From Rutpela maculata (taxonomy: Eukaryota > Arthropoda > Insecta > Coleoptera > Cerambycidae): a stretch of DNA of 64,000 nt. The DNA lies in NCBI GenBank assembly GCA_936432065.2, contig OW386287.2, positions 186,681,729 through 186,745,728 on the forward strand, given 5' to 3'. Position numbers and translations under genes: made by a program. This document shows positions 33,101 to 45,405 of the stretch, piece after piece (within the stretch, counting starts at the first letter, position 1; every line of letters begins with the position of its first letter). Under the pieces are notes generated by a model that had not been told where the DNA came from, did not search any database, and saw only the letters and a list, made by a program, of their open reading frames with translations.

Positions 33101-33654
33101 CAGCCCAACAAAAAAAAAATGTTCAGAGCAGCGAACCAGACCCATGTATCCCCATGTATTTTCGGTCGCTGAATCCGAATCCGAGGTCAAAAAAAATCGT
33201 ACACCCCCAAAATCATTAGCTAGAGACAAAAAACACCCTTGGAATGGGGTAAAAAGAAGATTAAGCTACGAGGTGTTACATCTTAATCAATCGAATTATA
33301 CAAATTAAGGTTAAACAGCAGCGTACATACAATAGATATGAAACACACCTCCAAGGAGGGGCGAAAACTAGCCCCCATATATAAAAAAATCGATCCAAAA
33401 CAGCAATGACTGCTGAAAAAGCTCGAGATGTCTAAGTTTTGTTAAAGTGATAAGAAACTGCATCAGGTCCGAGGTAATCTTCATAAACTGCCCCTATAGG
33501 GTTGAACAACCACCCTTAAGTTTAAAGGACACGAGAAAAACAAGAAAAAACGTAAAATCCAACAGGATTTCTATTTTCATGATTGGCTGAAATTGCGTAG
33601 TACTCTAAAATAGAACTAGAAACTTACGTACCATCAACGTCTTACAGTGTCAAC

Positions 33655-34994
33655 TAGGGATTGCAATTTACCGGAAGTTTTAATAACCGGTAAATCGGTA
33701 AATAAAAATGTAAATAACCGGTTAACCGGTATTTACCGGTAATTTTTAGAATGGATGAAATGGCGAAAATGGCAATTGTCTTTTTCCATGTACAAAATTA
33801 TCTAAATTTAACAAAAAACATTTTTATATACGTATATTTAATATAATGAACAAACAAAAGGTTTTTATCAACAGTAAGATCACAAGAGCTTTTTTTTTAT
33901 CGGATAAATTTCTCTTTGTAACGAAATAATTTTCCCAATCAGTGATTTTATAAGAAAAACTGACATGAAAAAATCGCGAGATCGGAAGTTGAGCGATTTT
34001 GTCAAATGTCAGTTTTTCGAGCAAAATTACTGATTGGCAAAATTTTTAGTTGAAAAGAAATTTATCCATAAAATAAAAGCTCGAGTGTTTTTTGGCAAGA
34101 CAAATTAACGACAGAATATGTGAACAAACAACAACAATAATTTATTAAAAATAATTATAATTTTCCCAAAACGACTCATATTGTACAGTATAGTTTCCAC
34201 AATACTTAAAAATTATAGCTGACAGTACAGATTTCAAAGTGACGTGTGACTACTAGATGTACTCTACTTTTGAGGAACAGGCATTTTTATCGGTGATTAA
34301 AAACGATGCACCTTTTTATCGCTGTCAAAGTGACAAAAATGTGACTGTCAAATGGACTTTTTTATATAGGAGTTAATTTACCAAAAGGAAAAAATATAAA
34401 TGAAACTAAATAAATAATTATTCTGTAAATAACAAAAATATCCACTTAAATAACAAAAATTATAAACATAAACTCAAATATGGCATTTACTGAATACCTA
34501 ATCTAAAAATACAATATTTTTTAAAAATAGCCTGTTAAAAGTTGCTGTTAAAAGGGTTAGTTTTTTAAAGCTATATCTGTTAGTCGTCTGATATTTGTGC
34601 ATAGAATACCACCAGCTGAAGATGCCCTTCCTCAATCTATATTGGTGAGTCAATAAGTTAATAAGAATTGGTAATAACATAATTCTAAATGTATTCCACG
34701 GATATTTGCGGCAGTGAAATATTCAATTTTCTGTCGTAAGATATTGTCAATGTCTCTCTTGTAATTTCTTGGGGCTTGGTGTTTGGAGTTTACTTTTTAT
34801 AATATTATTTATTTATTGTTAAAAGTGCTCGGTGTTGAGACAGACACTCTGTATTTAGTGAATACTAGTCAGTGACATAAATAGAAACGTTGAATACGTG
34901 ACATATCGTAAGTTCAGAATTTACCTAAATAACCGGTAATTATCATCATGTGTTTTTTGTCCTAATAACCGGTTAACCGGTAATGCAATCCCTA
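33655..34994 (+). mobile_element. hAT-type element, ACCGG-rich family, copy A
   Basis: The termini are TAGGGATTGCAATTTACCGG and CCGGTAATGCAATCCCTA. A perfect GTGTCAAC duplication lies at 33647-33654 and 34995-35002. Terminal regions are packed with ACCGGTAA/TTACCGG words. The TAGGGATTGCA end and 8-bp duplication fit hAT. No transposase frame in 1340 bp. It gives the empty-site sequence for insertions in copy B at 46172. Confidence 0.93.
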
Positions 34995-35558
34995 GTGTCA
35001 ACCTTCAGAGAGTGTGAAAACTACCCCCAATATAAGATTTAACTATAAAAAGTTACAGTGACTTCTATAAAAATTCGAAACACCTGCGTTGTGTGGAAGT
35101 GAGAATGAACTAGATTATGTTCAACGCTGTGCTTGAAAACCACTCTTTCGGGGTTGCGAGATGCCACCCCTACATCCGTAGGATGCTGGAAAAACAGAGA
35201 GAAACTAACCGGATTTACATTTTTATGGATACTATGACGTTTCGAGTTTTTTCAGAAGTCACTGCAACTTCTTATAGTTGTTTCTTACACGGGGGGTAGT
35301 TTTCACCCCCTAGGGGAGTGGACTTGAATAACAACAGTGGTACGTGACTTTCTAAGTCTAACTCTGAGTACTACGCAATTTTAACCAAACATAGAATCCA
35401 TAAAAATGGAAATACTGGATAAATGTTTTTTCTTGTGTCATTTAAGATAAAGGGTGATTTTTGGCAACGCTGTTGGGGTAGTTTTCAATAATTGAGCCAA
35501 AACTACAGCCGACTCTTCCCATTTTTACAAACCTCCGGAGTTTCGAGCTTTTCGGGGG

Positions 35559-35754
35559 CAAGGGCGGATCTGGAGCTTGAGCTTGGGGGGGTAACACCGA
35601 ACCCAACATGTTTAGATTAGGGGGGGGGGGGGAAATCTGAAAAGAAAATTTAATTTAATTTATTTAATTTTAAAACAAAAGTTGATGATTTACAGAATCT
35701 TGGGCGGGGGATAATTACCCCGTTACCCCCCCCCCCCCCATAAATCCGCGCCTG
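35559..35754. mobile_element. Small hAT MITE with poly-G/poly-C
   Basis: The ends CAAGGGCGGATCT and ATAAATCCGCGCCTG are imperfect inverted repeats of the CAGGCGCGGAT type. The flanks TTCGGGGG (35551-35558) and TTCGAGGG (35755-35762) are an 8-bp duplication with one mismatch. The interior has G-runs near 35622-35633 and a C-run at 35726-35739. Confidence 0.75.
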
Positions 35755-36365
35755 TTCGAGGGTCACTGCAGCTTTTTTCAAGTTGAATGTTGAATGGGGG
35801 TAATTTTCACACCTTCTGAGGGTTGACACTGTAGAACGTTGATGGTGCGTAAGTTTATAGTTCTATTTTAGAGTCCTACGCAATTTCCTGTCGGATTTTA
35901 CGTTTTTTCTTGTTTTTCTCGTGTCCTTTAAACTTGAGGGTGGTTTTCCTCAACCCTATAGGGGCAGTTTATGAAGATTACGTCGGAACTGATGCAGTTT
36001 CTTATCACTTTAACGAAACTTAGACATTTCGAACTTTTTCAGCAGTCATTGCTGTTTTGGACCGATTTTTTTATTTATAGGGGCTAGTTTTCGCCCCTTC
36101 CCGGGGGGTGCGTTTCATATCTATTGTATGTACGCTGCTGTTTAACCTTAATTTGTATAATTCGATTGATTAAGATGTAACAACTATTCTCGTAGCTTCA
36201 TCTTCTTTTTACCACATTTCAGGGGTGTTTTTTGGCTCTAGCTAATGATTTTGGGGGTGTATGATTTTTTTTTACCTCGGATTCGGAATCAGCGACCAAA
36301 AATACATAGGAAAATACATGGGTCTAGTTCGCTGCTTTGAACATTCTTTTTTTTTTGTGGGGCTG

Positions 36366-37475
36366 TTATATTTATAGGAACAGTTTCACAGACTGACGTC
36401 GGCGCTCGCTCGGTGAGTGTCGATTTTTGTAAATAATTATAAAGTTCACAAGAGACAAATTTCAGCAAATCATTTGAGTCTTCTAAACAAAGTACATATG
36501 CTGAAATATTAGGCGTAAACTAGTAAAATTAGGCATGGTAATAAACCCCGTTATTTGCCTCTATTTAAACAAACATTTTCAGTTACCAACGCTGAGCAAG
36601 TAGTAATAAACATTTACATACAAATATCGAAAGAGTGACATGTGAACTACTTATTTGTTTAAGAAAAAATCCAGGTTTCAACACTCTAACCCAGAGGATG
36701 CGCAACTGCTTGATAGCTTGAGGCAAAAAAAAAACAAAGCACGACTTTCCTCTTGTTTCACGACCAATGTTATTATTAACATTACACAATCATATATTGA
36801 TACCATCTATTCATCATTTAGTTCTGGTATTTTATACCAATCTTTATTAGCCAATCGGACACGTTTATTTTGTCATGGTTGCTATGACAACCATCAAATT
36901 TTTTGGAAATCTTACTTACCCATGAGCACCTACCTATGTGATTAATAAGTGGAAATTTCCCTGGTTTGACAGCAATGATTAGACAATGGCGTGTATATTA
37001 TGAAAAATATTTTTATATTTATTTTAAATTAAATAAGTACAATTCTGGCTTACTATGTTTCCTTACATCATTAACTAATTACAAACGCTTTAAAAATTCC
37101 ACTTGTACATATTCTTTCCTCAGAAAATAAAGCACAGAGCCATTTTATGACATATTTCAAGACACTTGTGATTCCATGGCTAACTATCAGCGATTTTTTT
37201 AGTTGATATTATTAGTCACCACTTTAAATCACAGCAAATATCATTTCATCTTGGTTTCCCTTTACTCTAGTATAAAGATTACATACGAAATAAATTATTA
37301 TGACTAATATATTATTTTTATGCGACTAGAGCGTAGGGAATATACGAAATAAGTATACTAAACTTGTTTTAATTTTACTTCATTCTCATTATTCCATATT
37401 TTATCTACTATTAAATATTTAATTTTACTAAGATATGAGGAAACCACATAAAAAAATAAAAACCAAAAAAATTAA
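36366..37475. other. Gene-free stretch
   Basis: Contains two unconvincing open frames (36583-36789 minus, 36655-36945 plus) on opposite strands of the same sequence. No domain recognised. Confidence 0.45.
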
Positions 37476-37483
37476 TCTAACAC

Positions 37484-37668
37484 CAGTGGCGGCTCGTCAC
37501 AGGAGGCAGGGAAGGCTGAGCCTCCTCTAGCAGCATGAGCCTCCTCTTCTAGCAGCATATCCAGGGGTGGCCGGTGGTGAGGAAATGTACAAATTGTAAT
37601 CATATTGCAAGTTAATTGTCTTTTAAATATCAAGCCTCCTCTGCACAAAATATCACGAGCCGCCACTG
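37484..37668. mobile_element. 185-bp hAT MITE with perfect 8-bp duplication
   Basis: The ends CAGTGGCGGCTCGTCAC and TCACGAGCCGCCACTG are inverted. TCTAACAC is duplicated exactly at 37476-37483 and 37669-37676. The interior has a repeated GAGCCTCCTCT word. A minus-strand 64-codon frame inside is incidental. Confidence 0.94.
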
Positions 37669-37676
37669 TCTAACAC

Positions 37677-39239
37677 CGGCACCAGCCTACAAGATTTTGC
37701 AAACATTTCTAATGTTTTTTTTTTGTCAAGTAATTTTGGTCTAAAATTTTCTTACCGAATCTCCCTCGCTCTTGTATTAAAAATCCGGAAATTTTTTTCT
37801 CGCTCACGAATTTTTAAAGAAAATTTTAAGATTTTCGAAAAATTCTGACCTCAAAAAAATTTCCGGAAATAATTCAAGCACTAGGGAGATTACAAGCGCA
37901 AATTTTTTGCTCAAATAGAAATCCTATTAAATTCGCCCATTTCTAATCACGTGTGCGGAAACAACCAATCAGAACAACATTACCCTGATGTGACAATGTC
38001 CCTAGGGCAATTTTCACTTATGTCATCCAGTTTGACAATTCAATAATTTATTTTTTGACAATGTCACAATTACAATTTGGCACTGCAAATAATAGTAGGA
38101 TTTAGACATACGTAAAAAAAATTGGCACGGACTTTTTCTGCGTTGTTGTTCCCAGAAAATCCATTTTTCGTCGCGTTAGAAAGTCGCAATGTGGGTGTGT
38201 CGTGTTTTCATGTTCTGTAATTTGTCGGAATCTTGCAAATGTACCTCGGGTGCGTGAATAGACTCATATCCTCATATACACACACATAATCACACAGTCA
38301 CACGCAGAAGGGTAGATAGGGCAGAAAAATACAGAGACAAATCTAACTAGCAGGGAAGAGGAAATTGAAGAGCCAAACTTACTAAACTCTACGGGGGAAA
38401 GGGTTGATAAGGAAAGCATATAGGCAAATCTACCTAACACAGGGAACATTACAACCCCTCGAGTTCGAACTTCAACCTTTTCCCCCGGATATTTCTTCGG
38501 GGAAGGATGCGGGGAAAAAAAATTCGGACAAAAGTTGTAGGGTCCGGAGGGGCGAATCGGGTGGGATGGTTTTTTGCGATTTGGTGGAGGCACATCTAGA
38601 ATCTCAAGGTCCACTTTTTCACACCTCTATAGCGCGTGATGGCCGAAACACGCAGAGTAAGAGACGACTCTATTTTGTTTTGTACAACCGTGCAACACGG
38701 AAAATGTTCGTTTAGACTTTTTTTAGGATGTATAGATCGTGGTCAACAAGGTTTTAGCCATGTCGGTCAAGCCATCTTTTTAAACAACTAATACTACATT
38801 TATCAGGTTTCTACAAGGCTAAAAATTTCCGTTCTTCACGGATTGGTGTTTTTATATTTTGAATGGGATTCCATTAAAAACGGACGAGGTGCTATAAAAA
38901 AATTACGCGATTTTTTTTTACCGACGGAAAATGTTTTTCTACCACATCCGCAACGCGCCAGAGCTTTGCTTTACATAATAAAGTTTCCTATTTTCCTTTA
39001 AACTAAACAGTTTTTATGGATTTGTCCATGTCGCGATGACGAGTAATTTTGGTCAATGGCCTCCGTGTTATAACGACTTGATGAATATAATAATAGAGGA
39101 AAACACGCCATATGATACAATTAAAAGTAAAAAGTACATCTGGAATACATTTATGGACTTTTGCGACACCAGAAATTATGGATTAGATAAAAATAAATAA
39201 AATAAATTGCAAAAAATTTTCTATGCGAATGCCCCTCGA
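37677..39239. other. Gene-free stretch
   Basis: Open frames at 38264-38614 (minus) and 38404-38715 (plus) overlap antiparallel and resemble no known protein. No TIR or retroposon signature seen. Confidence 0.45.
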
Positions 39240-39240
39240 A

Positions 39241-39355
39241 CGTTGATAAATAGTTCATAATTTTATCACAACTTCCTCAAGCACGTTGCTTTTAGGTAAT
39301 ATCCAAGCAACGTGTTTTCGAAAACTGTGATAAAATTATTTCGTATTATCAACGT
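39241..39355. repeat. ~115-bp imperfect palindrome
   Basis: GTTGATAAATAGTTCATAAT pairs with ATTATTTCGTATTATCAAC, then TTTTATCACA with TGTGATAAAA, and GCACGTTGC with GCAACGTG around a ~17-nt loop (39280-39310). Confidence 0.75.
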
Positions 39356-40238
39356 CCTTGGGACATTATAAATGATAATGCCATGTCAGAGTTTGACATT
39401 CTCACTGGACAAGTCGAGGGTGAAGTATATTTTTTGGCCAGTTTAAAACATCATTTTTACCATTGCATTGATATTGTCGACAATCTGGAGTGCCAAATTC
39501 GATCCGTGTGCACTCGAAGATATAGTTTTGAAAAATTCATACATTATCTGGAATGACCTTGCGGATCCAAATGTGCATTCTGGCAGCGATTGCAAAAAGG
39601 CGCAAAAGTTTTTTTCCGAAAATTATTGTATTGCTGAATTTTGATTGATTTTACGTTCCCACTGCATTTACAGGTTTATTTATTAAAATTTCTTAATGAT
39701 TTTCAAACCAATCGAAAACTTATTCTTTCTAGATTCAGGTTCTGCCCAATTATTCTCGAAATTGTTAACAAAGGCTACAGAAATTATTTAAGCAAAGCGT
39801 ACTAGAATAGTGCATATTTCTATGATATGAAATCTGCAGAAAAGAATGGAGCAGTTTTTAGTGAAAGTATTATCCACATTGCTTTATTGTTGTAAAAGAT
39901 ATGATTATTTTTGTACGTACAGCGCACCGTTATTTCCGCTACCGTTTTGAGCCTATAATTCGTCTCACGCGTTCTGGTCGATCAGTACTTGCACTACAAA
40001 TATATTATGACTGCAAAACATTTACAAAACGTTCTTATTATACTTATTACTTATACGTATATATTAACATTTCTTATCATTTAAAAAAAAAACAGAAACA
40101 TTTAGAGTAATAGAGGATCTGCGGCACGTGACCTTATGGTCGTGGCTAGTTTGCCTGAAGGTAAAACAAAACAAAAATCATAACCTCAAAACATTTGGTG
40201 AGCCTGATATGTACATTGTAATACTTTGCTTTATTGTG
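39356..40238. other. Gene-free stretch
   Basis: No feature recognised. Confidence 0.4.
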
Positions 40239-40252
40239 AACGACACATTTAT

Positions 40253-40642
40253 GGGGCGAGCGTAGAGGCGACTTCAATGTGAATATCAGTCGATATTCCG
40301 TTGCAGCAACGTCGAGCGCGGTTAGTACTTGGATGGGTGACACACCTATCTTGGGAAATACAGCGTTCTCGTCCCATCTTCTAGAGGCTTGTATATCAGT
40401 GTATACTCGGAAGTTACGTAATTTCAGACGAGGATTACGTAGTGGATATACCATCCTTCGGAGGGGATGTAAAGCAGGCGGTCCCTTGTCTATTAAATGT
40501 TAGGCAAGTAAAAGATCCCTACTCTTCTTAAGGGAAGAGGTTCGGCAAAATTTCCAGGTTGGGGGTAGCTCGTCTCCTAGCGTCGGTGATAGGCCCTGGT
40601 AGCGGAAATAGGCCGACGTTAAACAGTTAATAAAAAAAAAAA
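40253..40642 (+). mobile_element. 5S rRNA-derived SINE
   Basis: The 5' part contains GTCGAGCGCGGTTAGTACTT then GGATGGGTGAC, the 3' half of eukaryotic 5S rRNA including its box C promoter, at about 40309-40345. The body then runs through TCGGAGGGGATGTAAAGC, TTAGGCAAGTAA, CCAGGTTGGGGGTAGCTCG and GGTGATAGGCCCTGGTAGC to an A-rich tail. A perfect 14-bp target duplication, AACGACACATTTAT, lies at 40239-40252 and 40643-40656, the hallmark of LINE-mediated retroposition. It is an internal-promoter SINE (SINE3-like), not a 5S gene, since the first half of 5S is absent or diverged. Open frames on both strands here are incidental. Confidence 0.93.
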
Positions 40643-40967
40643 AACGACACATTTATCTGGATTATTTGTTTTTTGCGTGTGCTCTAAGAAAATATGACTC
40701 ATTATGTATAGTGATTTCACAGGCCCACAAAAAAAAAAGTCTTGTAGTTTAAAGGTGAGGTACCATACCGTATGTTTTTTGGTGTGCTGAAAACGAATCC
40801 AGAGTCAGAATTGCTCCATCGCCCACCATGTTTTTGTAAATTGCGAAAATAACCTAAAAAAAAATCATAATTTAGGATATTTTAGGGATTTACTAAAAAT
40901 TGGTGGGTGATGGAGCTAAATGTATGATTCGTATTCAGCATGGCGAAATACATAGAGATTACCCAAT

Positions 40968-43420
40968 GATAGATAGATAGATAGATAGCGTTTATTTAAC
41001 CACATTATATACATGTTTGTACATTTGTAGCAAGTCAACTAGACAAAAACAATAACAAAAAAGAAAAAAAAGGGTAAATATCACAGATTTTGTAATCAGT
41101 ACGGTATAAAACGAAAGCTATCTTACAGTACATTGATTATCATCTAGTAATAAGTAAGAAAAAAGTAATAAGTAGTAAATAATAATAATAATAAAAGTCT
41201 GTAAGACTAAGTCTCCTCCACATCAATATAAAATGCTTGACTGTAGATACTTATAAATTAATATTTATTAAAGTGATGACTTTAAATAATCATCAACTGA
41301 ATAAAAACAGTGATTCAGTATAATTCTTTTAACAGCGTTTTTAAAGGGGTTTAAATTTAGTAATTTAACTTCAGGTGGCAGTTTATTATACAGATTAAGG
41401 TTTAGTGAATTGTTTTCTGATTTTTTTAGCCTAAAACGAGGGTTTCTTAGTAAATCTGCAGATCTTGTTCTGTAACTGTGGATATCAGAAGGAGTATCAA
41501 AACTACTAATGTTTTTATGTATTTCGATAAGGGAAAAATATATATATATAAAGATGGTAAAGGCATTATGCCAAATTTTAAGAATAGTGGCTGACAGTGT
41601 TCGCTATTGTTATTAATTCCAGCAATTGTTCTAACCGCTCTTTTTTGGAGCCGAAATATTTTTATGGCATTACTTGAATTTCCCCATAAGATTACTGCAT
41701 ATGAAATGCGAGAATGAAATAGTGCAAAATATGTTGAAAGTAGTGTGTAAACACCCAATACTAACCTCAACTGGCGTAATAAAAAAATTATACTCGAAAG
41801 TGATTTGCCTAGAACGTCAACATGACCACACCAATTCAGTTTATCATCTATTGTAACGCCTAACAGCTTAACGTTTTCTCCAAGTGTGATGCTGTGATTA
41901 GACGATACAGCAAGTTTCTGTGATTTATTACTGTTTAATTTTAGTTTATTTGTAGTAAACCATTTGTCAGCAATTTCCTCAATTTGCTGTAAGTTATTAC
42001 TAAGAGAAGTACAATCCTTATCTGAAGCAATCAATGTTGTATCGTCTGCGAAGAGAACACAATTATAAGGCTGAAGAAATTGACAAATATCGTTGATAAA
42101 TAATCTGAATAGGATAGGCCCCAGTATAGATCCTTGAGGCACGCCGTGTTTAACATCACTTAAATCTGAGTTAACATTATTAACACTGATAAATAGCTTC
42201 CTATTTGTTAAATAGGACGTGAAAAGAGATAGGGGCAAACCTCTTATACCATAACGTATTAATTTCTCAAGTAGCAGATCGCGAGGAACACAGTCAAAAG
42301 CTTCAGAGAGATCACACAAAGCGATTCCTGTGTGCTTTCCCTCCTCAAAGCCACGAACTATGTCATCCACCACTCTCCATACTGCTTGCGTTGTCGATAA
42401 CTTGGTACGGAAACCAAATTGATTTGCTGAGATTACAGAATTATGCTCAAGATGCGCGGACAGAGCCCATTTTAAAAGAATTTCAATTAGCTTCCCAAAA
42501 ATGGGAATAATCGAGATTGGACGGTAGTTGTCTAAAAACTTCATGTCACCCATTTTATAAAGTGGAAGCACTTTTGTTATTTTAAATGCATCTGGGAAAA
42601 CTCCTTCGCTGAAGCATCTATTTATTAAAGCTGTAAGGGGGCCTAAAATTATATCAATGGTGTTTATAATTATCTTACTATTTAAATCATAGGCATCACT
42701 ACATGGAGATTTTTTTAGAGCATTTACTGCATCAAGTACGTCATGTGTGGTAACTGGTCTGAGAAAAAAGGAATCAGCAACGACAGGAATTTCTCTTAAT
42801 ATATCATTTACGCTTATATCACTCTTTGGAAGTGCTTTAAGAATATCTTCTGCTACTGTGCTAAAATATTTATTGAAATCATCCTGTGTCAAAGCAGGAT
42901 CTATTTGGGTTTTCGATGAATAAATATTGTTACGCTCATAGTTTATTAATTTCCAAGCGTCTCTAGATTTGTTGTCAGAGCTTGCAATATGTTGATCATA
43001 AGCAGCTTTTTTTGTTATATATATCTCGTGCTTATAACTTTTAAGTAAGTCTTTGTAAATCTGGAATTGATTAGGATCTTTAGTTACATTGCAAATTGTC
43101 TCGACACCAAACAATGTGTCCCGCATTTTATGTAAGGACTCGTTAAACCAATTGACTGGTGGCTTGTTATTAATAAAAGGGCATTTTTTAAGTGAAAAAT
43201 GTTGATCGACTAGGGATTTATATTTGTCAACTAGAAAATTCGACAAAAAGTCTATACTATAATCATTATTGTAAAAAATGTTCCAGTTGAGACCGGAAAG
43301 AGAAGCGCGTAATTTGTCAATACCACTATTTGAACTCCCAGAAACAGACCATTTTCTTTTGTGTGGGACTATGTAATATTTGAGTATCACCGGATCCTCC
43401 GCCATTTTCTAGAAAATCGC
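40968..43420 (-). mobile_element. CR1-group LINE, 5'-truncated, (ATCT)n tail
   Basis: On the minus strand the element ends in a 3' UTR followed by a microsatellite of ATCT units (plus-strand GATA at 40968-40989), typical of CR1-group LINEs. It has one long RT frame and lacks the endonuclease domain. It is the youngest-looking LINE in the window. Confidence 0.88.
41268..43405 (-). pseudogene. CR1-group LINE ORF2: reverse transcriptase, near-intact
   Basis: A 652-codon open frame (41447-43405) starts MAEDPVILKYYIVPHKRK and has RT motifs in order: NYRPISIIPIFGKLIEILLK, an SEAFDCVPRDLLLEKL block, HGVPQGSILGPILF and the catalytic CVLFADDTTL. Thumb motifs KLKLNSNKSQ and VKLLGVTIDDKLNW follow. There is no apurinic-type endonuclease, so the 5' part of ORF2 (~300 codons) is missing. 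Near 41531-41552 a short indel in the TA/T run shifts the frame. The other frame continues for ~95 codons (EIHKNISSFDTPSDIHSY...LPPEVKLLNLNPF) to a stop at 41268-41270, which is the expected CR1 C-terminus. Confidence 0.88.
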
Positions 43421-43751
43421 GTATGCAAACATATTATACAGACACACAAAAAAAAATGAAAAGTGGTGTTTCTGGGACTGCATTGGGCAACTCTTATGTA
43501 TTTCGATGTGCTGAATATGAATCAGGTGTCCGTTTAGCTCCATCACTCACATTTTTATATGACTTTTCTTTTAGGTTATTTTCGCGACTTACAAAAAAAT
43601 GGTGGGCGATGGAGCAATTCTGACTCCGGATTCGTTTTCAGCACACCAAAAAATATACAGTATGGTACCTCACCTTTCAACTAGAGGACTTTTTTTTTCT
43701 TGTGGGCCTTTGGATGTTGAAAATGCTACTACATACAGAGAAAAAAGTAGT

Positions 43752-43790
43752 TGAAGGTGAGGTACCATACCGTATGTTTTTTGGTGTATG
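43752..43790 (+). repeat. Fragment of FB-4 terminal sequence
   Basis: GAAGGTGAGGTACCATACCG then TATGTTTTTTGGTGTATG matches the FB-4 left end at 40752-40787. A solitary scrap just outside the right arm. Confidence 0.75.
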
Positions 43791-44705
43791 TATGTATTTT
43801 GCCTAATAGGCAAAAATTTGAAATGCGGCTCTGTAGTACCCTTGTACGCATGTAACAGCGCCGACTTTGATATTTTTATGGCCTTTTTTATTCACACTAA
43901 ACCTTTGTAGACAACTACTATACATATTACTTTCCACTTATGGTGACATCATTATTTTTCAAATAATAATATATTTGAAATCTACATAAATTTCTGAATC
44001 GATACCACAGACAGAAGTGACATTTTAACTGTAAAAAGAATTTTTGAGATTCATTTTATTTTTCAGCCTGGAAGGCCATGATCACCCGGGTAATAATAAA
44101 TTCAATGCACTTTTAACTTATTCATTTCATTTGAAGTCTCAATAGACATCTGCACAATTTCTTAAACACCCTGTTGTATATGTAGCACTATCGAAATCAT
44201 GTATCATGTTCATAAAACTCTACTATTTCCAAGATCGTGTCGAATGAATGTTACAGAGAACTTTTCTTATACACCTGCATATGCAAGAATATACTTTTAA
44301 TACTCACAATAAACCACGAAGATATTTTTTATAGCTTCAAAGTACTGAGATGGCTTCCTTGGGTTTATTTTCAACGTCTTATACATGAGTTACATGACTG
44401 TGATTTCAACATTGTCACGTTTACAACGGCGAAAGCTAATGCGAACCGAATATTAAATGAATTGTTTTGAATGAAACTGCAGATCAGGGCTATAATTTAA
44501 TTCAAAGTGTGTTCAGTTAATATCTCTAAGATAAAGAAGGGTTCCTTGACTGCTACCAATCGTAATTATTTAATATCAGATAATATTTTAAGAAATTTTT
44601 ACTAAGTGACAAAATGTGACCACTCCCTCCGCCGTAGGTTCTTTTGTAAATTCGTTTATTTGCTAAAAAATTGAATTCGACAATTTCTCCTACATCCCGG
44701 AACCG
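43791..44705. other. Gene-free stretch
   Basis: An open frame at 44237-44470 has no recognised domain. Nothing else. Confidence 0.4.
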
Positions 44706-44881
44706 ATTAAGAAAATATTTTTATAGGCTTTTAGAAAAAACTTGATAGAATGATAGCAGACTATTGAAGTCGACAAAAAAAATTGTTTTGATTTTAGCAC
44801 AAGAAATTTTTTTCCTCAGTTTTTAATAGCCTAGTACCATTCTATAAAGTTGTCTCTAAAAGCCTATAAAAAATGTTTTTG
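44706..44881. repeat. ~58-bp imperfect inverted repeat
   Basis: AATATTTTTATAGGCTTTTA then AACTTGATAGAATG at 44706-44763 pairs with 44820-44881. The loop is T- and A-rich. Confidence 0.7.
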
Positions 44882-44903
44882 ACCGTCCATTATGCAGTAT
44901 AAT

Positions 44904-45110
44904 ACAGTCTGTAGAGCAAAAAAACGGGGATGCTCGAGAATAATTCCTACAAGGAATTTTTGTTTGTATAATGTAGGGGAAGAGTTGGCACAATAATTAA
45001 TTAATGTTTTCTACAAAAATGTCATTGCGCTACGGCCACCATGTTGAAAAAAAACGACGGCCAAAACAGGCTTTTCTCAATTACCTCCTTTCCTGTTAGT
45101 TTGGGGAGAA
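44904..45110 (+). repeat. Dispersed repeat Q, copy 2
   Basis: ATACAGTCTGTAGAGCAAAA and the following CGAGAATAATTCCTACAAG, AATAATTAATTAAT and TTTTCTCAATTACCTC segments match 18328-18530. Confidence 0.6.
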
Positions 45111-45405
45111 CACACGAACGGAATTTCGCTGTATTTTCCGGAATTTTAATTTGATGTACAGCATGCTTGGATGTACAGCAAAACGTACTACAGCATTACG
45201 TTTGCCTGGAATCATATCATTTTTAATTTGGAAAGTTTGTTTTTCTGAAAAATAGTATTTTGTTTTGGGATGCGTTGAGCTTTGTCATTGGATAATCGGC
45301 CAATTAAGGATGTCTTAGAGTACCGGATGAATGCTGGAAATGTGAAGCTGTGCGTTAATAGGTTTCATATAATGGTTATTGGTAGTGTTGAGATTGCAGG
45401 TAAAT

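Larger units (their letters stand above)
33101..36365. mobile_element. Foldback element FB-3 with two hAT insertions
   Basis: The left arm, 33101-33654 continuing at 35003, is inverted at ~35790-36365. Shared segments include TGTTCAGAGCAGCGAACC, GAATCCGAGG, TAATGATTTTGGGGG (as complement), GGCGAAAACTAG, AAGTTTAAAGGACACGAG and AACAGCAATGACTGCTG. The ends read CAGCCCAACAAAAAAAAA and complement. hAT copy A (33655-34994) sits in the left arm and a small hAT MITE (35559-35754) near the centre. Without insertions it would be ~1.7 kb. Confidence 0.87.
40720..43709. mobile_element. Foldback element FB-4, split by a CR1-type LINE
   Basis: The left part 40720-40967 recurs inverted at ~43443-43709: CAGGCCCACAAAAAAAAAA, GGTGAGGTACCATACCGTAT, GGTGTGCTGAAAACGAATCC and TTGCTCCATCGCCCACCAT. 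The ends CAGGCCCACAA resemble those of FB-3 (CAGCCCAACAA), and both have an internal GCTGAAT/AA-CGAATCC motif. The LINE occupies the centre, 40968-43420. Element size without it is ~0.55 kb. Confidence 0.87.

Noticed and set aside
36361..36420. GC-rich GACGTCGGCGCTCGCTCGG patch as a promoter
   Set aside because: It directly follows the FB-3 end and no gene lies downstream.
38264..38715. Overlapping antiparallel open frames
   Set aside because: Neither resembles a known protein and both run through GC-richer non-repetitive sequence. Mutual overlap suggests chance.
40300..40370. Possible functional 5S rRNA gene
   Set aside because: Only the 3' half of 5S is recognisable, and the block is flanked by a 14-bp duplication and an A-tail. 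It is a SINE.
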